Assembly (NCBI GenBank): GCA_049324695.1
Contig: JBMOMJ010000056.1
Span: forward strand, 186,001-250,000
DNA length: 64,000 bases
DNA from: PMG-095 sp049324695
GTDB lineage: Bacteria; Myxococcota_A; Polyangia; Polyangiales; Polyangiaceae
Direction: 5' to 3'
Part shown: piece by piece, positions 9,302-17,998 of the stretch
Position numbering within the stretch: the first letter of the stretch is position 1
How the letters are laid out: each line of letters opens with the position of its first letter
Program-made: the position numbers and the translations under genes
Notes under the pieces: generated by a model
The model's database searches: none
Told to the model about the DNA's origin: nothing
What the model saw: only the letters and a program-made list of their open reading frames with translations

Positions 9302-9863
9302 GCGAGCGCGCCGCTTCCGCTAGCACGCCGAGCTGGCGCAGGGCTTCGTACACCGCAATCGACACTGCGTTTGCCAAATTCAGCGAACGTACCGGCCCCA
9401 ACATTGGGATCCCCACCACGTCCTCTGCGCGCGCGCCGATCAGCTCGTCCGGCAACCCAACGCTCTCCTTACCGAACACCAATCGGTCGCCGAATCCGAA
9501 CTTCACATCGAGAAAGCTGCGTTCGGCCCGCCCACTGAACAAGTACGTCCGCGCGCCTCGCCCCTCTGTCGACCAGGACAGATTGGCTTCCGCTTCTTCC
9601 AAAGTCCGGTGCTGGTGCAGCTCGACGTGCTCCCAATAATCCAGCCCTGCGCGCCGAACCGCGTGGGCGTCGATGCGAAACCCGAGCACGCCGACCAGGT
9701 GCAACGGGCAGCCCGTGGCCGCAGCCAGCCGGGCAATATTGCCGGTATTGGGTGGGATCTCCGGCTCCACCAGCACGATGTGTAGTGGCCGCCGCACGGC
9801 CCGCGCACGCAGCCTTTCGGCGTTTTCCACGATTGTCCCGCCTACCATGCCAACGCCCTGCAT
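9288..9863 (-). CDS. trmL: tRNA (cytidine/uridine-34 2'-O)-methyltransferase, SPOUT family
   Basis: 191 residues from the ATG at 9863, preceded by a GGGG Shine-Dalgarno-like stretch; the ATG at 9848 is the alternative. The SPOUT knot signatures are clear: the N-terminal strand HIVLVEPEIPPNTGNIAR, then the C-terminal LVFGKESVGLPDEL and PMLGPVRSLNLANAVSIA, which form the SAM-binding trefoil knot. This matches TrmL (YibK), which methylates the wobble ribose of tRNA-Leu isoacceptors. Family length is about 155-190, so the size fits. Its 3' end overlaps the end of the kinase gene by 14 bp, convergently. Confidence 0.92.
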   Translation of the reverse strand: MQGVGMVGGTIVENAERLRARAVRRPLHIVLVEPEIPPNTGNIARLAAATGCPLHLVGVLGFRIDAHAVRRAGLDYWEHVELHQHRTLEEAEANLSWSTEGRGARTYLFSGRAERSFLDVKFGFGDRLVFGKESVGLPDELIGARAEDVVGIPMLGPVRSLNLANAVSIAVYEALRQLGVLAEAARSLNAR

Positions 9864-9941
9864 TCGAACCCCAGAGGTTGTCTTGACGGCCCTCCCGGGC
9901 GGCAAGTAGCCTCCCTCGGCGGTCGAAGTGGGCCGCGGACG

Positions 9942-11051
9942 ATGAAAGCTCGCCCCGCAGTACTCGCTCTCGGGTTGTTGGCTCTTGCTGTGGCTCCCGC
10001 CGTTTCGGCCGAGCCGATGGATCCGGCTTTCGAGCGCTTCGTGACCGACGCCAGCGCGAGCTGCCGCACTGCGACGGGCGAATACGTCCCTGGTCCCGAT
10101 CTCACGGCACCCGCCGTCTGCCAACCCGACAACCTCAGGTTCAAGCGCTTCGTCAACCAACTCGGCTTCGCGTTCGCCCCCAGCGCGATGCACTCCGCGC
10201 GCACCACTGGCTACGGCGGCTTCGACGTCGGCATCGAAGGCACCTACACCAAAATCTCAAACAGCAAAGACTACTGGAAGCTCGGCACCCAAGGCTCCGG
10301 CGATCCCTCCACCAACCTGGCATCGATCCGCAACGGCAGCCCACAAAGCCTGCTCCAGCTCTACTCCGTTCGCGTGCGCAAAGGCTTCGGCTTCGGCCTC
10401 GAAGTCTCGGGCATGGTTGGCTTCATGCCCAAAACCAGCCTCCTCGGCGGCGGCGCCGACGTGCGCCTCTCGCTCCTCGAAGGCTTTCGCCGCGGCATGC
10501 TCGGCATCTTCCCCGACATCGCGGTCGGCGGCGGCGTGCGCACCATCACCGGCACGCCCCAACTCCAACTCACGATCGCCAGCCTCGACGCGCAAATCTC
10601 CAAGCCACTCCCGATTCAAGACGCCTCGGTCCTCACCCCCTGGATCGGCTACCAGCACATTTGGATCTTCGGCGACTCCGGCATCGTCGATCTCACACCT
10701 GGCACCAACGCACAGGGCTACTGCGGCTACGCCGGCATCAACAACCCGACCAGCAATGGCCCCGCCGATCCGCGCAAAACCGACGCCGATGGCCAGCCGA
10801 TTTGCACGGCGCCCGGCGCCAACCCGCAAGCGGACTTCAACAACAACGCCGTCTTCAAAGCCGTGCGCTTGAAACGCCACCGCCTGCTTTTCGGCATGAA
10901 CTACCGCTACGAAATGTTGCGCATCGGCGCCGAATTCATCACCGATCTCACCGCTCCCTCCGACGCCCAAACCAACGACCAAGACAAAGCCGATCTCAAA
11001 GGCGAAGCGCGGCAGTGGACGCTCGCCCTCGAGCTCGGAGCCTCGTTCTAA
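9942..11051 (+). CDS. Probable outer-membrane beta-barrel protein
   Basis: 369 residues. A Sec signal peptide (MKARPAVLALGLLALAVAPA, cleavage near AVSA) is followed by a mature protein rich in alternating hydrophobic strands and Gly/aromatic residues. It ends in Phe (GASF), the typical C-terminal signature of BAM-folded barrels. Four Cys residues are present, including one pair in an extracellular-loop-like segment (about 255-290). No specific porin family is recognised. Transcribed alone; 78 bp separate its start from the divergent trmL start. Function could be a channel or a structural OMP. Confidence 0.7.
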   Translation: MKARPAVLALGLLALAVAPAVSAEPMDPAFERFVTDASASCRTATGEYVPGPDLTAPAVCQPDNLRFKRFVNQLGFAFAPSAMHSARTTGYGGFDVGIEGTYTKISNSKDYWKLGTQGSGDPSTNLASIRNGSPQSLLQLYSVRVRKGFGFGLEVSGMVGFMPKTSLLGGGADVRLSLLEGFRRGMLGIFPDIAVGGGVRTITGTPQLQLTIASLDAQISKPLPIQDASVLTPWIGYQHIWIFGDSGIVDLTPGTNAQGYCGYAGINNPTSNGPADPRKTDADGQPICTAPGANPQADFNNNAVFKAVRLKRHRLLFGMNYRYEMLRIGAEFITDLTAPSDAQTNDQDKADLKGEARQWTLALELGASF

Positions 11052-11233
11052 GGCGCCGTTAGCGTTTTGGTTTGGGTGGGCGCCTCGACGCAGCCCAACT
11101 GCGCACCAGCGCGCCACTCCAGGTGCCGCTCGGCGGCTGCGAAACCCCCTACGTCGTCGGTCAGCGCGCACGTTTTACGATGTGACCCAGGCCGGGCGAG
11201 GCTGGCGGCGACGTGATCCACGCGGGCGTGGTT

Positions 11234-11893
11234 TCAATGAATCGTTTCACCATCGGGGCGGCGGCGCGGCGGCGGCTGGCTGCGTTTTGCGAGTGCGCCC
11301 GGAAGCTCAGGCAGCGAACCACCAAATCGACTGGCCACCACCGTTGCCGCAACGCTCACGAGAAAGCTCGCGTACAGCCCCCAGCGCCACTCGATGTACA
11401 CCGGCATGAGCCCGCGTCCGCGTGGCGGCAGCAACAACAGCATCGCGACTTCGAACGCGGTCAGGCTCGCCAACATCATCGTGACCAAACGCACGCCGCG
11501 CATGCGGGCGATTGTGCGCCGCGTGAGCACGAACGGGATCAACACGAAGTAAGCAGCCGCGCCGCCCCACAGCCACCCAGCCCTTCCCCGCGCCAGTTCA
11601 AAACCGCTGCGTAAACTGAGCTCTGGCCGCACCACCTCAACCCAAGGAGTGAAAAACGCAACAAGGCCCAGCGCACACAGGGCAATCAGCATTCCGCGTC
11701 CGCGCCCCATGTATGCCCACGGCAAAACTTCATCCTCGGGCAAGACGCTCGGCTCGACCTCGTCAGGATCGCGCTCGGCGGGCGGCGGCAACGAGTGCAT
11801 CGGAACGAGCCCTACGCCGCAATCGGCGCATACCGAGCCCTCATCGGGGCGGTACAACGTGCGGCAAAACGGGCAGGCTCGGAGCGCGGACAT
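11234..11893 (-). CDS. Zinc-ribbon integral membrane protein, unknown function
   Basis: 219 residues from the ATG at 11893; longer in-frame starts add an Arg/Ser-rich stretch that looks non-coding. An N-terminal CPFC-x11-CADC zinc ribbon (about residues 7-24) is followed by an acidic linker. Four predicted transmembrane helices follow, the first near IALCALGLVAFFTPWVEVV and the last near LYASFLVSVAATVVA. The tail is basic. A cytosolic zinc ribbon on a four-helix membrane domain is common among uncharacterised bacterial proteins. I do not recognise a specific family. The 182 bp between the preceding plus-strand OMP gene and this stop shows no clear terminator. Confidence 0.7.
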   Translation of the reverse strand: MSALRACPFCRTLYRPDEGSVCADCGVGLVPMHSLPPPAERDPDEVEPSVLPEDEVLPWAYMGRGRGMLIALCALGLVAFFTPWVEVVRPELSLRSGFELARGRAGWLWGGAAAYFVLIPFVLTRRTIARMRGVRLVTMMLASLTAFEVAMLLLLPPRGRGLMPVYIEWRWGLYASFLVSVAATVVASRFGGSLPELPGALAKRSQPPPRRRPDGETIH

Positions 11894-12091
11894 CGGGCTT
11901 AGCCTAGCGCTCGCTCTCGCGCTGCGTGACGGCTTTGCGCGCCGGGATCGCCCATCCTCCGAAAGGTTCGGCCTGTGCTCGGCCCCGTGACGGCTTCGTC
12001 GGGGCAGGGCAGGGCGTAACGCCGGTGGATGCTCGCCCAAGCCGAAATCGACTCCTCGAGCCGCCTACATCAGCTACCCTTGTAGGGCGCC

Positions 12092-12829
12092 ATGTCGGCT
12101 GCCGACCCCAACCAGCCCGCGGACTATGTGGACATCGCGGCCCGCTTCGGCCTCGATCCGCAGGCTCCGACCTTGTTGCAGGCGCTGACGCATCCCAGCT
12201 ACGCCAATGAGCGTCGTGACGCGCTCGACAACCAGCGCCTCGAGTTTTTGGGCGACGCCGTGCTCGGCTTTTGCGTCAGCGACATGATCTACCGGCGCTT
12301 TCCGGACGCGGACGAAGGCACACTGACACGCCTGCGTGCACAATTGGTCAACGCCGAAGCGCTGGCGGAGTGGGCGCGAGCGAGCGGAGTGCCGGAAGCG
12401 TTACGCTTGGGCCGCGGGGCGGGCGCCTCCGGTTTGCGCCAAAGCACCAACGTGCTCGCCGACGCCGTGGAGGCACTCATCGCCGCTTGCTTCTTGGAAG
12501 CGGGCCTCGAAAGCGCTAAGCGCATTTGCGAGCGCATCGTGGAAGCCCGGCTCGACGCATTTGCTCGTGTTGGCGCCCGCGACCCCAAAAGCGAGCTGCA
12601 AGAGCGCCTGCAGGCCGAGGGCGAGCCTCCGCCATCGTACGATCTCATCGAGAGCGGCGGTCCAGCTCACGAGCGCTGGTTCCGCGTACGTGTGCGCGTC
12701 GGCGAGCAACCGCTCGGCGAAGGCGTGGGCCGCTCCAAGCGCGCCGCAGAGCGCGCGGCGGCGGAGGCGGCGCTTGCCGGTCCGCTTGCCGAAGCGCTCG
12801 GCTTGCTAGCAAGCCAGGAGCGCGCGTGA
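12092..12829 (+). CDS. rnc: Ribonuclease III
   Basis: 245 residues, typical length. The RNase III signature RLEFLGDAVL at 49-58 supplies the first acidic pair, and VLADAVEALI (Asp124, Glu127) the second Mg-binding pair. A dsRNA-binding domain occupies about 163-232 (PKSELQERLQAEG through the Ala-rich helix). It cleaves double-stranded RNA in rRNA and mRNA maturation. The stop overlaps the GTG start of the next gene by 4 nt (GTGA), so translational coupling is likely. Confidence 0.97.
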   Translation: MSAADPNQPADYVDIAARFGLDPQAPTLLQALTHPSYANERRDALDNQRLEFLGDAVLGFCVSDMIYRRFPDADEGTLTRLRAQLVNAEALAEWARASGVPEALRLGRGAGASGLRQSTNVLADAVEALIAACFLEAGLESAKRICERIVEARLDAFARVGARDPKSELQERLQAEGEPPPSYDLIESGGPAHERWFRVRVRVGEQPLGEGVGRSKRAAERAAAEAALAGPLAEALGLLASQERA

Positions 12830-13248
12830 GGCACCGCCGAAAGGCGCTTCAAGCCCTCGCGTTGGCCGCAGCAGCGCTAGTAGCGGGTCCCGCATTCGCA
12901 GGCAGCTACCTCAACCGCGCCGCTCTGCTCCTCCACGAAGGGCGCAAAGAAGCCGACTATCTGCGTCAGCACTTCGGCGACAAGGAGCTCGCGCGCATGA
13001 TTCACGTGCTCGCGACGACGCGCGTGGAGGCGGCCAAGAAGATGCTGGTGCCGAAGGAGGTCGCTCAGGCACACCCGCACCTGCTCTTGGTATTTGAGCA
13101 CTACGAGCGCGCCGCCGACGCCGCCCAAAACGGGCAAGCCGAACATTTCTTAGTCGAGCTGCAGAAAGCACTCGATGAGGAGCGAGCGTTTCGTTTCGTG
13201 TTGAAGCAGCTCGGCTGGGAAATTCCTGCTTCGAACACGTCAGACTAG
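12826..13248 (+). CDS. Small exported helical protein, unknown
   Basis: 140 residues from the GTG at 12826, whose TGA overlap with rnc fixes the start. Longer in-frame readings run through rnc out of frame and are rejected. The N-terminus (MRHRRKALQALALAAAALVA, then GPAFA) is a good Sec signal peptide. The mature part is predicted mostly alpha-helical, with no Cys and no catalytic motif. No family is recognised. It is co-transcribed with rnc by position. Its TAG stop shares the palindromic CTAG with the converging PPIase gene. Confidence 0.75.
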   Translation: MRHRRKALQALALAAAALVAGPAFAGSYLNRAALLLHEGRKEADYLRQHFGDKELARMIHVLATTRVEAAKKMLVPKEVAQAHPHLLLVFEHYERAADAAQNGQAEHFLVELQKALDEERAFRFVLKQLGWEIPASNTSD

Positions 13249-14237
13249 CGCAAACCCTGTGGTGTGCGTTCTGGAGCTTTGAAGCCAGGGCCGCTCACGC
13301 CTTTTGGCGCCGCCAGCATTGGGCGTGGCCGCGCCAACTTACTTTGGAACATGCTCTCCGGAATCTGCTCCAAAACCTCGGGGTGCTCTTCCTTCAACGC
13401 CTTGCTGCGCAGCTCTTTCGTGAGCTCGGCGCGCTTGTCTTCCGCGCGCTGACGCTCGAGCAAACTGCGAATCCCGTCTTGCTCTTGCTCCAGCGTACGC
13501 GAGCGCTCCGGTCGTGAGCCGCGTCGCCACACAACAGCAAACTTCGCTCCTTCACGCACCGGTTGTGGCACGACTTCGCCGTCCTTCACCGCCTTGGCGG
13601 CTTGAAACAAGGCGGCATCCACCCGCACGCGCGGAACGTCCGTGGCCCCGTCGGCATGCACGAAACCGAGGTCACCCTGGCGAAGATTGGTGGCTTTGTC
13701 CACCGAGTTGTCGCGCGCCAGCTCGCTCCATTTCGAAGGTGAGCCGGCGCCGTGCACCTGCTCGATGATACGTTTGGCGCTGGCTTCGTCGTCGACGAGA
13801 ATGCGCCAGAGCCTCAAGCCGAGAGGCTGCTCGTAGCGAGCCTTGTTGGCCTCGTAATACGCCTTGATCTCATCCGCGGCGATTGGCTTCGCGGTGAGAG
13901 CCTCCGCCTTCAACGCAGCTTCCAGCGCCTGTCTCAGCGCCACACGCTCCCGATCACGATATGCGGCGCTCTTCTCGATTCCGCGCCGCTTCGCCTCGAG
14001 CTCACTCGCGAGCTCGGGCACCAGCTGTGACTCGATGAACTTGCGAGGGATCTCCGCCTGCGCGCCGAATGTCGCCAGCTGGATCGGCGACAAGGCTGAC
14101 AAACGCCGCGTCACGTCGGCGACCGTTGCCGTGAGATCCTGCACCCGCACCACGACGGTTTTGTCGTCGTTCGCCGCGGCGGTGGCCACGGCGGTGGAAA
14201 GCAAGCACGCAGCAACGAGAAGGGTTTTCCGGCGCAC
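13245..14237 (-). CDS. Periplasmic parvulin-type (PPIC) peptidyl-prolyl isomerase
   Basis: 330 residues. A signal peptide (MRRKTLLVAACLLSTAVATA) precedes a helical N-terminal region (about 25-125) like the SurA/PpiD chaperone arm. A parvulin domain follows (about 130-245), seen in IKAYYEANKARYEQP, the WSELARDNS segment and the GDLGFVHADG loop. The C-terminal helices are charged. It should assist folding of exported or outer-membrane proteins. The parvulin core is somewhat divergent, so activity may be weak and the chaperone role primary. It is not clear which SurA-like subgroup it belongs to. Convergent with the gene ending at 13248. Confidence 0.85.
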   Translation of the reverse strand: MRRKTLLVAACLLSTAVATAAANDDKTVVVRVQDLTATVADVTRRLSALSPIQLATFGAQAEIPRKFIESQLVPELASELEAKRRGIEKSAAYRDRERVALRQALEAALKAEALTAKPIAADEIKAYYEANKARYEQPLGLRLWRILVDDEASAKRIIEQVHGAGSPSKWSELARDNSVDKATNLRQGDLGFVHADGATDVPRVRVDAALFQAAKAVKDGEVVPQPVREGAKFAVVWRRGSRPERSRTLEQEQDGIRSLLERQRAEDKRAELTKELRSKALKEEHPEVLEQIPESMFQSKLARPRPMLAAPKGVSGPGFKAPERTPQGLR

Positions 14238-14300
14238 CCCGCGACTTTAGGCCGGCGCTTTGGCTCGAACAAGCCCTGCGCTGAACCCGGTTCGCGCCGC

Positions 14301-15338
14301 TCAGGCGACGCGACGGGTGCGGCCGGGCTTCAGCGGCTTGGGTTTCGCGAGCCCCTTCGCTTGAGGCACAGCGCTCTCGAGCTGGGGTGTCACACCCTGG
14401 GCTTCGAGTCGCTTCCGAGTGATGGTCAGCGCCTGTGCGTTCTGATCGATGCCGAGCGCCCGTCGGCCGAGCCGTGCAGCGACGGCAAGCGTGGTGCCGC
14501 TGCCGCAATACCCATCCACCACCAGATCGCCAGGCGCCGTACACGCCGCGATCAGCCGTTCTAGTAGCGCTTCCGGCTTCTGCGTGGGGTAGCCGGTGCG
14601 TTCGCGCGCGACCGGCGCGATGATCGAAATGTCCCAAACGTCGCCGAGTGGCGCGCCGGGCGAAGGCTGTTCGGTAACGCTCGAACGCGTGCGCCTACCC
14701 GCAGCGTCGACCACCGCGCGCTGTCGCTGCGTTCCCCACGTTTTCTCGGTTGAAGCCGCGAGCGGCTCGTACAGCTGCTGGAAGCGCGGTTCCTGCTCCG
14801 GATCGCGAACGTAGCGCAGCAGCACGTCGTGCACACGTTGGAAGTTTCTGGTCTTCGCGGGCCAACGCCGATACCGCCAGATGATTTCGCTAGCGAACGC
14901 TTCCACGCCGAAGATCTCGTCGCACACCACCTTCGCGTAGTGGCTCGTTTTCGGATCGACGTGCAGCACCAGGCAGCCCGAGGGATCGAGCAGCTCGCGC
15001 GCCAGCCGGACGCGTAACGCGAGCTCCGACAGGTAGTGCTCCAGGCTGTCCCAACGATCATCGAAGGCCGGCACCAATTTGCGAACGATGTCGCCGTCCT
15101 TGCGCGAGCGCTCCACGTGACTGTGTTCGCGCCCGGTAAAGAAGGGCGGATCGAGATAAATCAGCGTCGCGCGCTCCGGTCGCTCGGCGAGCGCTTTCAA
15201 GGCCAGCCGGTTGTCCCCGTGAATCAGGCGCATGTCGGGGCTGCCCGCCCTTTCTAATTCCAGCGTTGCCGCGGGCGTGGGGACCAAGGCGCTCTTTCCC
15301 GCCCATTCGAGACGGATAGCGTGCGGCGAGTTCGGCAT
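14301..15338 (-). CDS. Solitary beta-class DNA methyltransferase (N6-adenine likely)
   Basis: 345 residues. The motif order identifies the beta class: catalytic motif IV DPPF at 63-66 (LIYLDPPFFTG) comes before the SAM-binding motif I (GYCGSGTT, about 274-281). DPPF favours N6-adenine over N4-cytosine methylation, for which SPPY is usual. The region between carries the target-recognition part (WRYRRWPAKTRNFQRVHD). The C-terminal tail is basic and Lys/Pro-rich. No restriction endonuclease or mod-associated gene lies nearby, so it is an orphan methylase. An epigenetic or replication-linked role is possible but inferred. Confidence 0.9.
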   Translation of the reverse strand: MPNSPHAIRLEWAGKSALVPTPAATLELERAGSPDMRLIHGDNRLALKALAERPERATLIYLDPPFFTGREHSHVERSRKDGDIVRKLVPAFDDRWDSLEHYLSELALRVRLARELLDPSGCLVLHVDPKTSHYAKVVCDEIFGVEAFASEIIWRYRRWPAKTRNFQRVHDVLLRYVRDPEQEPRFQQLYEPLAASTEKTWGTQRQRAVVDAAGRRTRSSVTEQPSPGAPLGDVWDISIIAPVARERTGYPTQKPEALLERLIAACTAPGDLVVDGYCGSGTTLAVAARLGRRALGIDQNAQALTITRKRLEAQGVTPQLESAVPQAKGLAKPKPLKPGRTRRVA

Positions 15339-15400
15339 TGCGGGCGAAATCGTAACGAGGCCGGCCGTGCTCGGGCCAAACTTTCTGGCATGCTCCGGCC

Positions 15401-15892
15401 GTGCCTCCGCTCGCCGTGCTCCATCTGGCCCTGCGCGCGCGCTCGCTCACGCTCCTGAGCTCGCTGCTCATCACAACCGCTGGTTGCGAACGCGAGCCGG
15501 TCGATGCACGTCCCGAGCAAGTTGTCGAAGAGTTTGCCCAACGCATGCAGCGTGTGCATGGCGATCCCAAGAGCGCCCGCGCCGCCTACGAACTCTTGTG
15601 GGTCGAAGCTCGCCGCAACTTAGCCGAGCGCGCCAAGCGCGCGAGCGCCGTAGCGGGGCGCAAGATCGCGCCCGAAGAGATGCTGGCCCCGTCGCGCTTC
15701 TCGCTGAAGTTCGTGCCGAAACGCTACAGCGCAACCACCGAAGGCGACTGGGCACTCGTCGCCGTCAGCGGCGAAGGCCCCGACGCGCTGACCCACAACG
15801 TCCGCTGCGTGCGCGAAGACGGCCACTGGCGCGTCGTGCTCGAGCTGCCCCCGCTGGCACCGATTCAGCATCGTCCCGACGGCGGCGTCTGA
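15401..15892 (+). CDS. Small lipoprotein, unknown (NTF2-like fold possible)
   Basis: 163 residues from the GTG at 15401. The N-terminus is hydrophobic (LTLLSSLLITTAGC) and ends in a Cys that fits a relaxed lipobox, so outer-membrane anchoring is expected. The mature part (DARPEQVVEEFAQRMQRVHG and onwards, later a WALVAVSGEG strand and a CVREDGHWRVVLELP ending) has the helix-then-curved-sheet pattern seen in NTF2-like or DUF4878-type lipoproteins. No catalytic residues are evident. Divergent from the methyltransferase with 62 bp between starts. Confidence 0.7.
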   Translation: MPPLAVLHLALRARSLTLLSSLLITTAGCEREPVDARPEQVVEEFAQRMQRVHGDPKSARAAYELLWVEARRNLAERAKRASAVAGRKIAPEEMLAPSRFSLKFVPKRYSATTEGDWALVAVSGEGPDALTHNVRCVREDGHWRVVLELPPLAPIQHRPDGGV

Positions 15893-15958
15893 GTAGACAC
15901 AGAAGCGGCGCACTCCCAACTCGTCGAACGACAGCGTGTGAGGCGCCGAACAAAAGCC

Positions 15959-15992
15959 AAAAGGCGCACACCCGCGGGGGTATGCGCCTTTC
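15959..15992 (-). terminator. Strong bidirectional intrinsic terminator between lipoprotein gene and cdnL
   Basis: A 9-bp perfect stem, AAAGGCGCA (15960-15968) and TGCGCCTTT (15983-15991), closes an inner ACCC/GGGT helix. On the minus strand it is followed by a T-rich run (TTTTGGCTTTTG), so it should end the cdnL transcript. On the plus strand the T-run is short, giving weaker termination of the upstream lipoprotein gene. Confidence 0.85.
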
Positions 15993-16007
15993 GAGCGCTG
16001 CGAAGAA

Positions 16008-16514
16008 TCAGTTCGAGAAGAAGATCGCTTCGATCTCGTTCTTCACGTCGTCTTCGGTCTGCGCGCGCGCAATGGCGATTTCCTTCACGATGAGTCCGCG
16101 CGCCGTGTCGAGCATGCGGCGCTCACCGAACGAAAGCTGCTTGTTGGCCTTGAGGCGGTAGAGGTCACGCAGCACCTCGGCCACGTCGTAAATCGACCCA
16201 GTTTTGATCTTGTCCATGAAGCCGCGATAGCGACGGTTCCAAGTCTGGGTGTCGAAGCCGATGGTGCGCTCTTTCAAGATGTCGAAGATCTCGCGGATCT
16301 CTTGCTCGCTGATGACCTGACGCAAGCCGACTGCATTGGCATTGGACACAGGAACCATGATCTTGCGGTCGGTATCCAGGATCCGCAGGACGTAGAAACG
16401 CTGGCGTTGCCCGGCGATGTCTTTCTCGTCGATGCTGATCACCTCGGCCACTCCCTGCGCGGGATAGACCGCCTTGTCACCGACCTTGAATTCAACTTCC
16501 TGGCTCGATTGCAT
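16008..16514 (-). CDS. cdnL: CdnL/CarD-family RNA polymerase-binding transcription factor
   Basis: 168 residues from the ATG at 16514, chosen because AAGGAGA sits 5 nt upstream on the minus strand. An in-frame ATG at 16592 adds 26 residues without family likeness. The N-terminal half (FKVGDKAVYPAQGVAEVISI) is the Tudor-like RNAP-interaction domain that binds the beta subunit. The C-terminal half is all helical (RERTIGF to EDDVKNEIEAIFFSN) and contacts DNA at the -10 fork. CdnL is essential in Myxococcus and stabilises open complexes at rRNA-type promoters. Length fits CdnL, not the larger HMGA-fused CarD. A terminator lies directly downstream. Confidence 0.95.
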   Translation of the reverse strand: MQSSQEVEFKVGDKAVYPAQGVAEVISIDEKDIAGQRQRFYVLRILDTDRKIMVPVSNANAVGLRQVISEQEIREIFDILKERTIGFDTQTWNRRYRGFMDKIKTGSIYDVAEVLRDLYRLKANKQLSFGERRMLDTARGLIVKEIAIARAQTEDDVKNEIEAIFFSN

Positions 16515-17062
16515 GACGTCTCCTTGAACTGCACATCGCTCCGATCGCGCGCCGGTACTTGGACCGGCAGCCCGCGAGCGAGCGACCATCAACCCGATAA
16601 ATCGGCTAGCTCCCGTTTCCTTTTCGCGACCTCGCTACTGAGCGCGACAACAACGAACGGGATAAGAGTTTCATTCCAGCCTCTCACGCAGCGGGTTCCG
16701 TCGGCATTTCGCCGTGGTTTCCGAAAACCCGTGCGCTGGCCTGCCCGACTTCAAGTCAGGTTTCGCCAGGCGCGGCACTGTAGTCGGCTTCTTCCGATCT
16801 GTCAACTCACCGTGACATAATCTTTGCCACGCCGCCTTCGATTTCTGCGCGGTCTCGCGAACGCACCCTCCATCGAAATTCGCTGAGATGCACGCCACGG
16901 ATCCATGACAATAGCACACCTGGCGCCGGAGTGGGACGACTCCCGACCTTGGTCATCGCTGTGCGAGCCCAGGTTTACGTGCTTTCTCGGCGCGTGACGT
17001 GGCTTTCGTCGCGGCTTCCTGAGCGAGCAAAGGTTTTTCGTGCTCAGCCGCGAAATTGCCCG
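16515..17062 (-). promoter_or_regulatory. Long cdnL upstream region (leader)
   Basis: About 550 bp without a credible gene separate cdnL from the Ppx/GppA stop. If the promoter at 16777-16805 is the real one, the cdnL mRNA has a 5' leader of roughly 250 nt. That is long enough for post-transcriptional control. A minus-strand frame at 16671-16919 shows no family features and has no plausible ribosome-binding site. No tRNA-like structure is seen. Confidence 0.5.
16777..16805 (-). promoter_or_regulatory. Sigma-70-type promoter for cdnL
   Basis: On the minus strand, TTGACA (16805-16800, a perfect -35) is followed after 17 nt by TACAGT (16782-16777, 4 of 6 matches to the -10 consensus). Spacing is optimal and it points into cdnL. 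Predicted from sequence only. Confidence 0.6.
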
Positions 17063-17998
17063 TTATTTTCGGCGCGCGAGCAGCTCGGCGAGGCCCCAGC
17101 GTACGCCGCGATCCGAGACACGCAGCGACTCAGCCGCCGCCCAGGTCATTACGCGCAGCACAATTTCAGCTCCCACGACAATCACGTCGGCGCGCTTTGG
17201 ATCGAGCCCTGGCAAGTTCCGCCGCGCTGACAGAGGCAATGCCGCCAGCCGCGTTGCCACGCGCTCGACGCTGTCGCGCGAGAGCGTGTAGCCGTGCACT
17301 CGCGCCGGGTCGTAGCTGTCGAGCTCGAGCTCGATGGCTGCTATCGACGTTACCGTACCCGCGACACCCACGAGGGTGTTTGCGCTCTCTCCGCGTGGGG
17401 CGGTAACGAGCGCTGCGTCGATGTCGGCTCGCACGCGCGCGAGCTCGCTAGGAGCGGCGGGATCGCTTCGTACGTGGCGCTCGAACAGACGCACGCTGCC
17501 GATGTCCAAGCTAATCGAGTTGCCCGGTGACACGGCAGCACCAGCGTGCCCGTGAATGATCTCGGTGCTTCCTCCGCCGACGTCGAACACGCTCACGGCG
17601 CCTTGAAGGCCGAGCCCGGAGAGGGAACCGGTGAATGTCAGCGCGGCCTCTTCCAGTCCAGCGATCGTGCGTGGCTTCACGCCGAGCAAGCGCTCCGCTT
17701 CGGCCACGAACGCTTCGCCGCCCACCGCGTCGCGCATCGCGCTCGTGCCAACTACATCCAGCGCGTCGACGCCATGCTCGCGCAGCTCTCTCGCGTAGTC
17801 TGCGAGGCAAGCCAGCGTGCGCGCGCTGGCAGCGGGATCGAGACGGCGCGTGCGATCGACGCCTTCACCCAAACGAGTGATGGTGGCGCGCTCGACCAAC
17901 GGCACGAGCTCGTCGCCGACGCTCGCAATGAGCAGCAGTACCGAGTTCGTGCCGATATCGATCGCGCCCACGCGGCGCGCGCCGCTCGACGTGCTCAC
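17063..17998 (-). CDS. Ppx/GppA-family phosphatase
   Basis: 311 residues from the GTG at 17998. The ASKHA nucleotide-fold signatures are clear: the phosphate-1 loop AIDIGTNSVLLLIA (about 12-25) and the phosphate-2 loop VFDVGGGSTEII (about 137-148), plus a GVAGTVTS segment. The family hydrolyses polyphosphate or pppGpp; length (~300) fits the short form lacking the C-terminal HD domain. It cannot be told from sequence whether exopolyphosphatase or guanosine pentaphosphatase activity dominates. Its GTG overlaps the TGA of the upstream OmpA-like gene (GTGA), so both are in one operon. Confidence 0.92.
   Translation of the reverse strand: MSTSSGARRVGAIDIGTNSVLLLIASVGDELVPLVERATITRLGEGVDRTRRLDPAASARTLACLADYARELREHGVDALDVVGTSAMRDAVGGEAFVAEAERLLGVKPRTIAGLEEAALTFTGSLSGLGLQGAVSVFDVGGGSTEIIHGHAGAAVSPGNSISLDIGSVRLFERHVRSDPAAPSELARVRADIDAALVTAPRGESANTLVGVAGTVTSIAAIELELDSYDPARVHGYTLSRDSVERVATRLAALPLSARRNLPGLDPKRADVIVVGAEIVLRVMTWAAAESLRVSDRGVRWGLAELLARRK

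Noticed and set aside
12526..12825. 100-codon N-terminal extension of the small exported protein
   Set aside because: It reads through rnc in another frame; the GTGA overlap and the signal peptide fix the start at 12826.
16671..16919. 82-codon minus-strand frame upstream of cdnL
   Set aside because: Contains the predicted promoter, has no ribosome site and unusual composition.
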